Positions 21,168-28,845 of a stretch of DNA of 32,743 bases are shown piece after piece. Origin of the DNA: a virus; the IMG/VR virus record IMGVR_UViG_3300032006_000041, positions 1-32,743 of that record; one strand, written 5' to 3'. The translations under genes were made by a program, and so were the position numbers. Position 1 is the stretch's first letter. Every line of letters begins with the position of its first letter. Below the pieces are notes generated by a model. That model was given only the letters and a program-made list of their open reading frames with translations, searched no databases and had not been told where the DNA came from.

Positions 21168-21203
21168 CATAACATCCCCTTATATAAAATAAGGGGTGTT
21201 ATG
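21168..21203 (-). terminator. Boundary hairpin / terminator at the end of the late block
   Basis: Arms cataacatccccttat and ataaggggtgttatg (15 bp with a one-base bulge). On the minus RNA the second arm is followed by TTATACC. It overlaps the stop of the last late gene. It shares CATAAC...GTTATGTTATA with the hairpin at 8681. Confidence 0.75.
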
Positions 21204-21381
21204 TGTTATTACCATCTGATGTAATTACATCCTTAGAAAGAGCAATAATTCCTGCTCCTGCTACTCCTGCAATCTCTGGTAAATCTTCATACATTGCAAT
21301 AATTGCAATAATTCCCAGAATAACAATTGCCGTTAAAACCTGTGGTCTTAAATGAATTATCTCCCACCATCTTTTAGGCAT
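21199..21381 (-). CDS. Small membrane protein
   Basis: A 60-residue protein with a predicted transmembrane helix at about residues 13-30 (QVLTAIVILGIIAIIAMY) and a second, weaker Gly/Ala-rich hydrophobic stretch (IAGVAGAGIIAL). The N terminus is basic with two Trp. Size, position at the end of the late block and a hydrophobic pair suit a holin-like protein, but no family is recognised. GGAGG lies seven bases before the ATG. Confidence 0.6.
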   Translation of the reverse strand: MPKRWWEIIHLRPQVLTAIVILGIIAIIAMYEDLPEIAGVAGAGIIALSKDVITSDGNNT

Positions 21382-21664
21382 AATAATCCTCCTGCATACA
21401 CTTCAGATGCCATGCCATATTAGCACCTTCCCAATGGATGTAATCTCCTGCTTTTATATCTCCACACCCTGTTAGATATGAATAATAGCAATCGCTATCG
21501 AACTTGGCAGTTAACTGAATTAATTTTTTTGGTGGCTTTCTTTTTCTGGGTTTTTCTTTAACAGGTTCAGGTATCTTTATCCTGCTAGATTCAACCCATT
21601 GGAACGTAACCGTTCTTTGTCCACCTTTGCCATGTGCCGTCACAGTTTCTGTTTCTCCCTCCAC
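21374..21664 (-). CDS. Protein with AKFDS zinc-binding domain (late copy)
   Basis: A 96-residue protein. The C-terminal half has LTAKFDSDC, GCGDIKAGDYIHW and HLKCM, the same layout as in the early gene at 13049-13459. The N-terminal half is basic with a KPRKRKPPKK linker. The start is a GTG overlapping the nuclease gene by about 70 bases. No ATG is available, and a second GTG lies about 21 bases downstream, so the exact start is uncertain. Confidence 0.55.
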   Translation of the reverse strand: MEGETETVTAHGKGGQRTVTFQWVESSRIKIPEPVKEKPRKRKPPKKLIQLTAKFDSDCYYSYLTGCGDIKAGDYIHWEGANMAWHLKCMQEDYYA

Positions 21665-22058
21665 AATTACATCCAGTTTCTAATGTCCATTCTCCAAATT
21701 CATCTTTGCTTCCACCAAAGTATGGTCTTGCATGTCCCTCTGCAATAAGCATGGAATTTAGAGACACTTCTGAGTCCATGGGGTATAAGTCTCCCAGAAT
21801 CCTTCCAAACTTCCCTTTGCCCTCCTTAGAGGTCTTTAAATAGATGTTCCCCCTGTGCATGGCACATAATTCTTTCAATCTATCCTTGCTTGCCATTCCC
21901 AGTATTTTTTCTTTCTTGTTTCTGGTTCTAGACTCTGGAGTATCAATCCCCATAAGCCTGATTCTGTCCCTGTAGATAATGTCAAAACCTAAGTCCAGTT
22001 CTGCATCTACAGTGTCCCCATCAACTACTCTTGTAATCTTCACTCTATAATCAAACAT
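21591..22058 (-). CDS. Staphylococcal nuclease-like protein
   Basis: A 155-residue thermonuclease-fold protein. The family motifs are in place: VVDGDTVDAELDLGF (metal-binding Asp), RIRLMGIDTPESR (Arg, Asp, Glu of the active site) and FGRILGDLY (second catalytic Arg, about residue 86). Near the C terminus the segment CNCGGRNRNCDG adds three Cys. No signal peptide is visible, so it probably acts in the cytoplasm, on host DNA or RNA. It overlaps the zinc-ribbon gene upstream and the AKFDS gene downstream. Confidence 0.88.
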   Translation of the reverse strand: MFDYRVKITRVVDGDTVDAELDLGFDIIYRDRIRLMGIDTPESRTRNKKEKILGMASKDRLKELCAMHRGNIYLKTSKEGKGKFGRILGDLYPMDSEVSLNSMLIAEGHARPYFGGSKDEFGEWTLETGCNCGGRNRNCDGTWQRWTKNGYVPMG

Positions 22059-22218
22059 ATGAACTCACCTTGGTATTACATGCTTTGCACAATCCTTTTA
22101 ATTGCCTTCTACCGTTATCTAAATGAACATAGGTAACTTCAGTAACTGGCTGAAGTCTTCTACATTTAAAACAATATCCCTTTTTAGGCTTAAACATGCT
22201 AGTAATCCAATTAAACAT
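22051..22218 (-). CDS. Small zinc-ribbon protein (DUF5679-like)
   Basis: A 55-residue protein. Two Cys pairs, YCFKCRR and LCKACN, flank a short segment with VTYVHLDNGRRQLKG; the layout YC.KC......NGR...KG.C..C is that of the DUF5679 zinc ribbons common in phages. The basic N terminus (KPKKG) may bind nucleic acid. It overlaps the nuclease start by eight bases (ATGTTTGA), so the two are coupled. Confidence 0.75.
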   Translation of the reverse strand: MFNWITSMFKPKKGYCFKCRRLQPVTEVTYVHLDNGRRQLKGLCKACNTKVSSYV

Positions 22219-22226
22219 AACTACCT

Positions 22227-23585
22227 TTATGGATTCGCAAGCTGTGTTGCAGGCTCAGTAAAGTTTAGTTCAAAGTTATCTATTAAACTCCAGTTACGAG
22301 ATGTGGTGGTATTTAATATCTTGAAATCCTTAGTAGATAAATTATTATCATGACCTACTTCATTTTCTAGTATCTTCAGCACTCCTATGTCCAAATTTTT
22401 AAATATACACGGGCCGCCCTTGCTAAAAATATTTGATAAATTTAATGTGCCGATAGTTCCATTTACCCCACTTGTGCCTGCTATGATAAGCAATCTATCA
22501 AACGTACCTCCAGAAGTGTTCATATTTTCACTGCTATGAGAGCCTGAAAGCTGTGTCCTGCGTGGGGCCGTGCCTGCTGTTTGATAAATACTCAGGCCAT
22601 CAGCGACATTGAAATGGACTTCCGTGGTATGTATATCTGAATCTTCTAGCTGAAAAATCTTGCATCTCGATTTTGAGACTGTCATTTCGCCTATCCGTAT
22701 TCTAGTGGCTACCTGTGCAGGAGTGTCTCCTGATGCGGCAATAGCAGGGATTCCAGTAACCAATATTGCAGGGCATTTTGCATTTCCAGATTTGGCAGGA
22801 TTTGTGGCATCACAAACACTTGGAATAACAGAGGTATTTCCTGCATCTGACCCTGCACTTCCTTTATAAATTTCACCAATGCTTATGTCATCTAATTTAA
22901 TCTCTCTAACTGGAACTGCCCCCAGAGAAATAGCCAATGTGTTTTCTTCACTTAATGCTTGCACAATTGGGGAAGGTAAGTCCTTGGTATTTAATGCCAT
23001 AGGAACATCACTGGGAGCATCATAAACCCCAGAATCTCCATTAGAGAATGACTTGGACTGTGTGACCTCATTGACCACTATTCCCCCACCTGCTACAGAG
23101 CCGATACTAAGAAAAGCTATAGCCATTTGTGGGCTGAACCCTAACATTCTTAAAAGGCTGAAAGGTGATTTAACAATATTAAATGCGGTTCTCCATTTCT
23201 TAGATTCCGAATTTAATACTTCTATAAGATTAAAAACCTTATCTCTCCAAACTCGTACCTTTTTATAGATAAATACAACTTTAGAAGGAAAGGCTTTGAT
23301 ATTTCTGCGAGATTCGGGCTGTAGAAGCCCCATAGAGAGGAGTACGAAAGAGGTTGGTAGTGTTACTAACCAATTGGCGTTTAAAGTCTCAATTACGCCA
23401 CTTAGGTAAATGAGAGTTGGCTGAACCCAACAACCTACATAATCAAAACAACTTGATACATAGGGAAGTATCCATTGGACAGGGTTTACATAGCTGAGTG
23501 CTAATCCAATGATTCCAACAAGTAATAATGCGACTGTCAAAGCAATCGCCATTACTGTTGAAACTCTCATTTTTAACATATCCAT
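22227..23585 (-). CDS. Large membrane-anchored protein, unknown
   Basis: A 452-residue protein. The N-terminal 175 residues hold several hydrophobic helices: about 12-33 (MAIALTVALLLVGIIGLALS), a weaker one near 70-88 (WLVTLPTSFVLLSMGLL), and about 155-172 (IAFLSIGSVAGGGIVV), with a basic amphipathic region between. The remaining 280 residues are Ser/Thr/Gly-rich and beta-like with four Cys in pairs (VCDATNPAKSGNAKC; RCK ... GPC), as expected for an exported, disulfide-bonded domain. No family is recognised. Infected-cell membrane roles (superinfection exclusion, lysis control) or virion membrane contact are possible. Confidence 0.6.
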   Translation of the reverse strand: MDMLKMRVSTVMAIALTVALLLVGIIGLALSYVNPVQWILPYVSSCFDYVGCWVQPTLIYLSGVIETLNANWLVTLPTSFVLLSMGLLQPESRRNIKAFPSKVVFIYKKVRVWRDKVFNLIEVLNSESKKWRTAFNIVKSPFSLLRMLGFSPQMAIAFLSIGSVAGGGIVVNEVTQSKSFSNGDSGVYDAPSDVPMALNTKDLPSPIVQALSEENTLAISLGAVPVREIKLDDISIGEIYKGSAGSDAGNTSVIPSVCDATNPAKSGNAKCPAILVTGIPAIAASGDTPAQVATRIRIGEMTVSKSRCKIFQLEDSDIHTTEVHFNVADGLSIYQTAGTAPRRTQLSGSHSSENMNTSGGTFDRLLIIAGTSGVNGTIGTLNLSNIFSKGGPCIFKNLDIGVLKILENEVGHDNNLSTKDFKILNTTTSRNWSLIDNFELNFTEPATQLANP

Positions 23586-23774
23586 TTATGGGCCTCCATC
23601 TCTTATATGTCGTACCAGTAAATATGCAGTTATTGCCAATCCAGTTAGACCTATTCCTAATCCGTATCCTGCTAATCTTTTGCTCATCTTTTCATCCTTC
23701 TGCATTTTGTAAACTCTTTTCTTTAGGTCATCTAACTGATTAAGCAAAAAACTGACATCAGTTTCTTTGCTCAT
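23586..23774 (-). CDS. Small single-span membrane protein
   Basis: A 62-residue protein. Residues 5-30 are a probable coiled coil (DDLKKRVYKMQKDEKMSK), residues 33-53 a transmembrane helix (LAGYGLGIGLTGLAITAYLL), then a basic end. It lies next to the larger membrane protein and the two overlap at the stop/start junction. A holin- or spanin-like role is possible; no family is recognised. Confidence 0.6.
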   Translation of the reverse strand: MSKETDVSFLLNQLDDLKKRVYKMQKDEKMSKRLAGYGLGIGLTGLAITAYLLVRHIRDGGP

Positions 23775-23786
23775 TTTTTTATTTCC

Positions 23787-24590
23787 TTACACCGTAATCA
23801 CATTCTCATAAACACTCTTTCTGCCCCTGATATACCCAAGACCTGTTGTCCACCCTCCCCCTTCAACCTGTGAAGTAACCCTTACTACTGTTCCTCCTGT
23901 AGAGCCAATGAAATTTCTTCTAAGACTTTGAACCTCTCCATATCCTGTAGGCCATAAAGCACCTGTTGAATATCCTGTAATCGTTTGCTGTAAAACACCG
24001 CCAATATAAAGTTTCAATGTTACGTCAACAGTTTCATATGAACTGCTTCCCATTTGATTATTCCCAACAAATCCTCCCACCACAATAGAAACTATCGAAT
24101 TATTATCTGATGCTGTATAGGTGGCGTTGTACATGTCATTTTCAGCCACATCACCGCTTCCCATTGCTGAACTTGTTAATTGGATACAGCCACCATCAAC
24201 TCCTGTACTCAAAACTATTTGATGTTGATGATTCCCTGCCGCCGCCACAGTTCCTGACGTTCCAAGACTTCTCAGAGATGCAGTCCCTGCCGCTTGGTCT
24301 GATGCTGTTAAATCAATAGCTGTAGACCCATCATAATAAAGAATGTTAGAGCCGTTCCGTTGAATAGTTCCTGTAACTGTTGGGTCTGCTGATTGGTCTG
24401 CAAATTGATATCCTGCAACATTAGAAAAAGACACCCCTGTCAAAGTTGAAGACCCATCTCCTGCCGCTCCTGTATGAGCGTGTTGGTCTAGTGCCAACAG
24501 GTTATCTCTTAACTGCTCATTTAAAGAACCACTTCCTGATGCCATTACTATTTGGTCTGTTGACCATGTTGCAGGTGCTGTCCAAGCCAT
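23787..24590 (-). CDS. Tail-tip/fibre-like protein with N-terminal MAWTAP module
   Basis: A 267-residue protein. The first 45 residues (MAWTAPATW ... LNEQLRDNLLALDQHAHTGA) match the N terminus of the neighbouring 118-residue gene. A shared segment ends with AAAGNHQH, and a beta-rich C-terminal domain follows. GNHxH segments are common in tail proteins of aquatic phages and may bind metal at a trimer interface. The start is the ATG at 24590 (TAATG overlap with the upstream gene); a start 15 bases earlier is less likely. Probably part of the tail tip or a short fibre. Confidence 0.65.
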   Translation of the reverse strand: MAWTAPATWSTDQIVMASGSGSLNEQLRDNLLALDQHAHTGAAGDGSSTLTGVSFSNVAGYQFADQSADPTVTGTIQRNGSNILYYDGSTAIDLTASDQAAGTASLRSLGTSGTVAAAGNHQHQIVLSTGVDGGCIQLTSSAMGSGDVAENDMYNATYTASDNNSIVSIVVGGFVGNNQMGSSSYETVDVTLKLYIGGVLQQTITGYSTGALWPTGYGEVQSLRRNFIGSTGGTVVRVTSQVEGGGWTTGLGYIRGRKSVYENVITV

Positions 24591-24817
24591 TACACTATCT
24601 CCCATCCTGATAGATTTGAGTCCCCACCATTTTTGGCAGTATTAAACTTTGTTTTAGCGTCTATAGAATCAACATTAGTAGCCACAGAAATATTACCGTC
24701 TATATCTGCGGAAACACTTAAATATTCTCCTGTTCCCAATGATGAAACCTCAGAAGAAAAAAGAGTGTTTCTTACATAATTCGCAGTTGTATTTATTTCT
24801 GTTTCTGTCTTAGCCAT
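24590..24817 (-). CDS. Small structural-region protein, unknown
   Basis: A 75-residue protein, polar, with SVSADIDGNISVATNVDSID in the middle. It lies between two related tail genes. The C terminus includes SNLSGWEIV. No family recognised. It could be a tail-tip accessory protein. Confidence 0.55.
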   Translation of the reverse strand: MAKTETEINTTANYVRNTLFSSEVSSLGTGEYLSVSADIDGNISVATNVDSIDAKTKFNTAKNGGDSNLSGWEIV

Positions 24818-24825
24818 AACATCTC

Positions 24826-25182
24826 CTAATGAGTATGATTTCCTGCGGCGGCCTGAGTTGCACCTGTTCCCAAGGTTCTTGCACTTGGAATAGAGGCATC
24901 TGCATCTGCTGAAAGCTGAACAGTAACTCCATTAAAATACCTGACCTCATCTCCCTGTCTTCTAAGTTCTCCAAGTTGTCCAATAGGCTCTGTGTTACTT
25001 GCCAATGTCATATTTGTCTGACCTGTATAAGTTCCCCCTACATCTAAATTACTAAACCCATCCCCTGATGCTCCTGTGTGCTGATGTTGGTCAAGAGCAA
25101 GAAAGTTATCCCTAATCTGCTCATTCAACATTGCCGCAGTTACAACAGTTTCATCCCAAGTTTTTGGAGCAGTCCAAGCCAT
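24826..25182 (-). CDS. Short MAWTAP-module tail protein
   Basis: A 118-residue protein. It matches the N-terminal part of the 267-residue gene: MAWTAPKTW, LNEQIRDNFLALDQHQHTGA, GDG, then SARTLGTGATQAAAGNHTH, and the gene ends there. It therefore carries the shared module but lacks the C-terminal domain. Ending exactly at GNHTH suggests a deliberate short version or an old truncation after duplication. Confidence 0.65.
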   Translation of the reverse strand: MAWTAPKTWDETVVTAAMLNEQIRDNFLALDQHQHTGASGDGFSNLDVGGTYTGQTNMTLASNTEPIGQLGELRRQGDEVRYFNGVTVQLSADADASIPSARTLGTGATQAAAGNHTH

Positions 25183-25191
25183 CTTTTCCTC

Positions 25192-26784
25192 CTAATATGC
25201 AGGAACGGTTGTAGTGTCTAGCTTACCAGTATCTAATTTCCAAAACTGAGTATATCCCGAATCAGCAGGACTTAGTTTCCAAGTTACCATATGAACTTGA
25301 CTGCCATTTGTTACTGAATGATTGACTTCCTCTATAAAGAAATCTTGAGACACCCCCAGTTCTGCGTTTCCTGTTGCAACTAAGGTTATTCGGTCTGATA
25401 TGTCTAATTCTAAAGCGGCATCCATATTATCCTGAGAGACATTTGCGTTAAATGTCATTGTCATAATATTGATGGGAGTTGAATACATTTGAATGTTGTA
25501 ATTACACCAACTCTGAGCCGTTGCCAAGTATGGGAAAAACGGAGTGTCTGCTGTAAATTTCCTTTCCCCATATTTCGTAACACTTGCAGGGGCAGATTGA
25601 GTTACCAATGTGGTGTCTTTTAGATGAACAGGAGTTCCTCTTGCTTTTAGAGTTTGAAGCCATACAGTTTGAGGTCTTCCAGTATTAGGATTTACCCAGT
25701 TATTAGTAACTATAATACGTAGGCGATTAGTCTGTCCTGCGTTAGTCTGAATCAGCAAGCCACTTGAGGCATCATCTCCAGTACCAGTTGCCGTATTATT
25801 AGCAATTACATCTACCCCTGACTGTAGTGGAAGCATCCAACTGGAAACCGCAACAGCTTCGGGGGGTGAAGAATTATTGGGATATTCCGCAATAAAGGTT
25901 CTTGTTTCTCCTGCCGCCAATTGGGGGCTGTCAGTTCCAGTTTCGGGATATGTCCACAGGTCAGGCTGACCTGTTACAAGATAAGACCTATACAATGCTT
26001 CAAAAGTATTGATGACTGTTTCTATAGGGTCTTTCTGCTCAAGTTGAAGATAAGTATGGGTGGCACTTGGAGAGTCGCTAAATGTGGCTTGAGAGGTAGT
26101 GTATGGAGAAGAAAGCCTAGTATTTCTTGACTCAAATGCTATTGCACCATTTGCTGTTTCTTTTATGAACCCATTTTCTGTTTCCTCTACTATTCTGAGA
26201 GCAGTAATAGTATTACTTGAATCAGTCCACCATCTTCTCATGGTGGTTTGCCCAACTGCTAAATCTCTAAGTGCAGGGTCAGTCCAACCGACTTCATCAA
26301 GAATAAAACCAATCGCTTCATCAGTTCTTATATCGGTTTGCTGTTCAGAAACTGGAACTTGGTCATTGATATATCCCAATGGGCCAACTGCTGTTAAAAC
26401 AGCCCTGTTTAATCCTGTACCTGATGGCTCAGGTTTTATTGATTCTAGTTTTCCTGTCCATACTGGAATTGCTTCTGTAGAAAAATCAAAAGGAAATGTA
26501 TAAGGAAATGTGCTTGATGCTCCAACACCAAACCTAATGGGTCTACCAACCTCAAGGTTTCCTGCTAAAACAGATGAAGAATTGGACGGTGAATATTTAC
26601 CGCCTTCATTGTTTAAATAAGCAGTTAATTTTCCTGCCGTAGAATTTCCTGAGACTTGAGATGCGTAATCCCTTCCCCTACGAAACTGGACTTCAAAGGT
26701 GTCAGTAGAGATATCATCATATGTCCCTAAAAAACTACCGCTGTTATCCCAATCAACTACTAACTGGTAGGTTGTCGTTACCAT
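25192..26784 (-). CDS. Distal tail / baseplate-like protein
   Basis: A 530-residue protein. The N-terminal FEVQFRRGRDYASQVSGNST, AGKLTAYLNNEGGKYSPSN and PIRFG form a pattern widely seen in phage tail proteins with a Dit/hub-like barrel. SIKPEPSG and ISDRITLVATG are further typical strands, and the end HMVTWKLSPADSGY is also characteristic. The protein lies after tape measure and several small tail genes. It is probably a tail-tip hub or distal tail subunit. The start is ATG 26784; the TTG one codon earlier is a weaker choice. Confidence 0.65.
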   Translation of the reverse strand: MVTTTYQLVVDWDNSGSFLGTYDDISTDTFEVQFRRGRDYASQVSGNSTAGKLTAYLNNEGGKYSPSNSSSVLAGNLEVGRPIRFGVGASSTFPYTFPFDFSTEAIPVWTGKLESIKPEPSGTGLNRAVLTAVGPLGYINDQVPVSEQQTDIRTDEAIGFILDEVGWTDPALRDLAVGQTTMRRWWTDSSNTITALRIVEETENGFIKETANGAIAFESRNTRLSSPYTTSQATFSDSPSATHTYLQLEQKDPIETVINTFEALYRSYLVTGQPDLWTYPETGTDSPQLAAGETRTFIAEYPNNSSPPEAVAVSSWMLPLQSGVDVIANNTATGTGDDASSGLLIQTNAGQTNRLRIIVTNNWVNPNTGRPQTVWLQTLKARGTPVHLKDTTLVTQSAPASVTKYGERKFTADTPFFPYLATAQSWCNYNIQMYSTPINIMTMTFNANVSQDNMDAALELDISDRITLVATGNAELGVSQDFFIEEVNHSVTNGSQVHMVTWKLSPADSGYTQFWKLDTGKLDTTTVPAY

Positions 26785-26935
26785 CAATTTCCTCTGGAAT
26801 TTCTATTCCATTATTTTGAAGAAGTTCTTTTAGCGTGTTAGCCTCACGTTCTGCAACTATTCTTCTGAGTTGCTCACTAGCAACAGGATTTTCTCTTGTC
26901 AGTCTTTCGATATCTTCTTGAATAATGTTTCCCAT
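26753..26935 (-). CDS. Small helical protein, unknown
   Basis: A 60-residue protein, acidic and helical (IVAEREANTLKELLQNNGIE) with a probable coiled coil. It overlaps the start of the following tail gene. Its place among tail genes suggests an accessory structural role; nothing else can be said. Confidence 0.55.
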   Translation of the reverse strand: MGNIIQEDIERLTRENPVASEQLRRIVAEREANTLKELLQNNGIEIPEEIDGNDNLPVSS

Positions 26936-26944
26936 TCAATTTCC

Positions 26945-27547
26945 TTATGATGGTTTTCCTGCAGGGTCAGCTATGATTAGTTCTTCCCTGATATAACCAC
27001 CATATTGCATATGACCTTCATGGGTTCTTATGGTCAACCTTCCTGCTGTAATTAGTGTATTTACGCCTTCCCGAGTAACCTTGTTAGGGTCAGGAGCAAC
27101 AGGAGGGTCAGCAGATGGCAATCCCTCATCCTCTTTCAAATCTTCAATAGGAGTCCATCCACCTTGCACTCCAACAATCATTCTTTGAGAATTTAATAAA
27201 ATTTTAAAATCATTGTGAATCCAATTGTCGTCTATATCTACGACATGCCCCTTTAATCTAAGAGCAGAAATTTCTTCATCAGCAACTTCAATTGCATCCA
27301 AATCAACTGTCATGACTCTGTACATAGGGCGATTGGTCGTTGGGTGTTTTTGAACAACTTGGGTTGATGGGTCTTGTAGTAATGTTGTCCCTTGGTCTAA
27401 ATCGACCTTGGTCAAATCAGTTGATGGATATTTATCATCCATAGTTGTGAAGTAATTATTACAAAACTCATTCCACTTGGTTTCAATTGCCTTACATTGA
27501 GCCAACGTTGGACTCGTATTGTCAGTATAGTTACAGCATTTCGCCAT
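26945..27547 (-). CDS. Tail-region protein, unknown
   Basis: A 200-residue protein. The N terminus has CC and further Cys (MAKCCNYTDN, CKAIETKWNEFCNNYF). The middle is beta-rich (HVVDIDDNWIHNDFKILLNS), and the C terminus is Pro-rich then basic (GYIREELIIADPAGKPS). No family recognised. Cotranscribed with neighbouring tail genes. Confidence 0.55.
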   Translation of the reverse strand: MAKCCNYTDNTSPTLAQCKAIETKWNEFCNNYFTTMDDKYPSTDLTKVDLDQGTTLLQDPSTQVVQKHPTTNRPMYRVMTVDLDAIEVADEEISALRLKGHVVDIDDNWIHNDFKILLNSQRMIVGVQGGWTPIEDLKEDEGLPSADPPVAPDPNKVTREGVNTLITAGRLTIRTHEGHMQYGGYIREELIIADPAGKPS

Positions 27548-27559
27548 GACTCCCCCTTT

Positions 27560-27928
27560 TTAATCTTTTGTTATAAATCCACCCATGTTATAAGCAGGGG
27601 CGTAAGACCCTGTATAACTAACATCTATGTAATAGGTATTATTTATAGGAATTGCAACATTTTCAGCTTCTGCCGCTGTGGATGAAGCGTGGTATTCACT
27701 TTTCATGCTTGGTTTTAATTGATAACTACTTCCGTACCCATAATAAGTTCCTGCCACAATGCCATAAGCACTTCCTGAAGTAGAACTTGATACATGGTAT
27801 CCGTACCCGAAATTACTACTACCTAGAGGATAAGTACACGCCGATTTAATAACGACCTCAACCCCTGACGATGGTCGAATACTTGCACTACCTGTCCCGA
27901 ACATTATCCATTGGTCACCTACTGCCAT
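27560..27928 (-). CDS. Tail-region protein, Gly/Ser/Tyr-rich
   Basis: A 122-residue protein. Tyr/Gly/Ser-rich stretches (FGYGYHVSSSTSGSAYGIVAG, shortened here to the visible pattern) alternate with beta strands, as in small receptor-binding or fibre domains. It follows the structural gene at 27952 and is probably a tail-tip component. No family recognised. Confidence 0.5.
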   Translation of the reverse strand: MAVGDQWIMFGTGSASIRPSSGVEVVIKSACTYPLGSSNFGYGYHVSSSTSGSAYGIVAGTYYGYGSSYQLKPSMKSEYHASSTAAEAENVAIPINNTYYIDVSYTGSYAPAYNMGGFITKD

Positions 27929-27951
27929 TTTAAAATCTCCTGTTCACTAAT

Positions 27952-28845
27952 TTATATCCCCACAAAATCTGCCCACGACAAACCGCCTCCTGACGCAGTT
28001 GCCCATGAAGGAGCTACTCCTGCACCTCCCGAAGTTAGAACCTGTCCTGATGTTCCGTAGTTTTCCCCACCCACTCCAAGTTCACCCTGAGAAGTCATTC
28101 TAAATTTCTCTGTTGCCGCCTCTGAATGCCCTGTTGAGAAAATAAGGTCTGTGGCATTTGAATCTGCCGCAAATGTGCTTTGTGCTATTCCTTCAATCTT
28201 TGCGGATACTAAAATTGCATCTGTTCCCCCTGCTTCAAGAGGTGCTTGCCAACTGATTTTTCCAATAACATCATTGGCATTAATGTCAGTTAAACTCGTT
28301 GATAAAAGTAGTTTTCCTGTGCTTGTTGTGGCATCTGCTGATGCTCCCCTTAATTCCAACTGGTCTGAGGCTTCAGTCCACTCAAAATATGCCCCTGCGG
28401 ATGCCCCAAAGAATTTAACATCATGCCCTGTATCATCAACGCCGACTGTTATTGTTCCCAATACGGTTAATGCACCGCTTGCAATCGTCATTAAATCCGT
28501 ATCAGAAGTATGTCCAATATAAACGTCATTGATTATTACGTTATCAACCGTGAGCGTGGTCAAAGTTCCTACCGTTGTAAGAGATGATGAAACGACATTA
28601 GATGCAAGAGTTGTTCCAGTTAAATCTGCCGCCGCAGATGATGAAGCCGCCCATGAGGGAATTCCACTTGCCAAGGTTAATACATCTCCATCAGTTCCAA
28701 CGCCAAGCCTTGATAATTGGGTGGCTGATGAGGCATAAATAACATCTCCAGTAGCTTGAGAATCGAGAACGTGAGTTCCGATTCCTACCCATTCAGCTTC
28801 CGTCAGAGAAGTTCCAACCGTGTCATGTTTGAATTCATTTGCCAT
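27952..28845 (-). CDS. Fibre-like structural protein
   Basis: A 297-residue protein directly downstream of tape measure. It is Ser/Thr/Ala-rich with beta-repeat character (TSLTDINANDVIGKISWQAP) and ends in GQVLTSGGAGVAPSWA and SGGGLSW, a motif common in aquatic-phage tail fibres and lids. The middle has shallow repeats (TVDNVIINDVYIG; LTVLGTITVG) that suit a trimeric beta-fibre. The ATG overlaps the tape measure stop (TAATG). Confidence 0.65.
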   Translation of the reverse strand: MANEFKHDTVGTSLTEAEWVGIGTHVLDSQATGDVIYASSATQLSRLGVGTDGDVLTLASGIPSWAASSSAAADLTGTTLASNVVSSSLTTVGTLTTLTVDNVIINDVYIGHTSDTDLMTIASGALTVLGTITVGVDDTGHDVKFFGASAGAYFEWTEASDQLELRGASADATTSTGKLLLSTSLTDINANDVIGKISWQAPLEAGGTDAILVSAKIEGIAQSTFAADSNATDLIFSTGHSEAATEKFRMTSQGELGVGGENYGTSGQVLTSGGAGVAPSWATASGGGLSWADFVGI

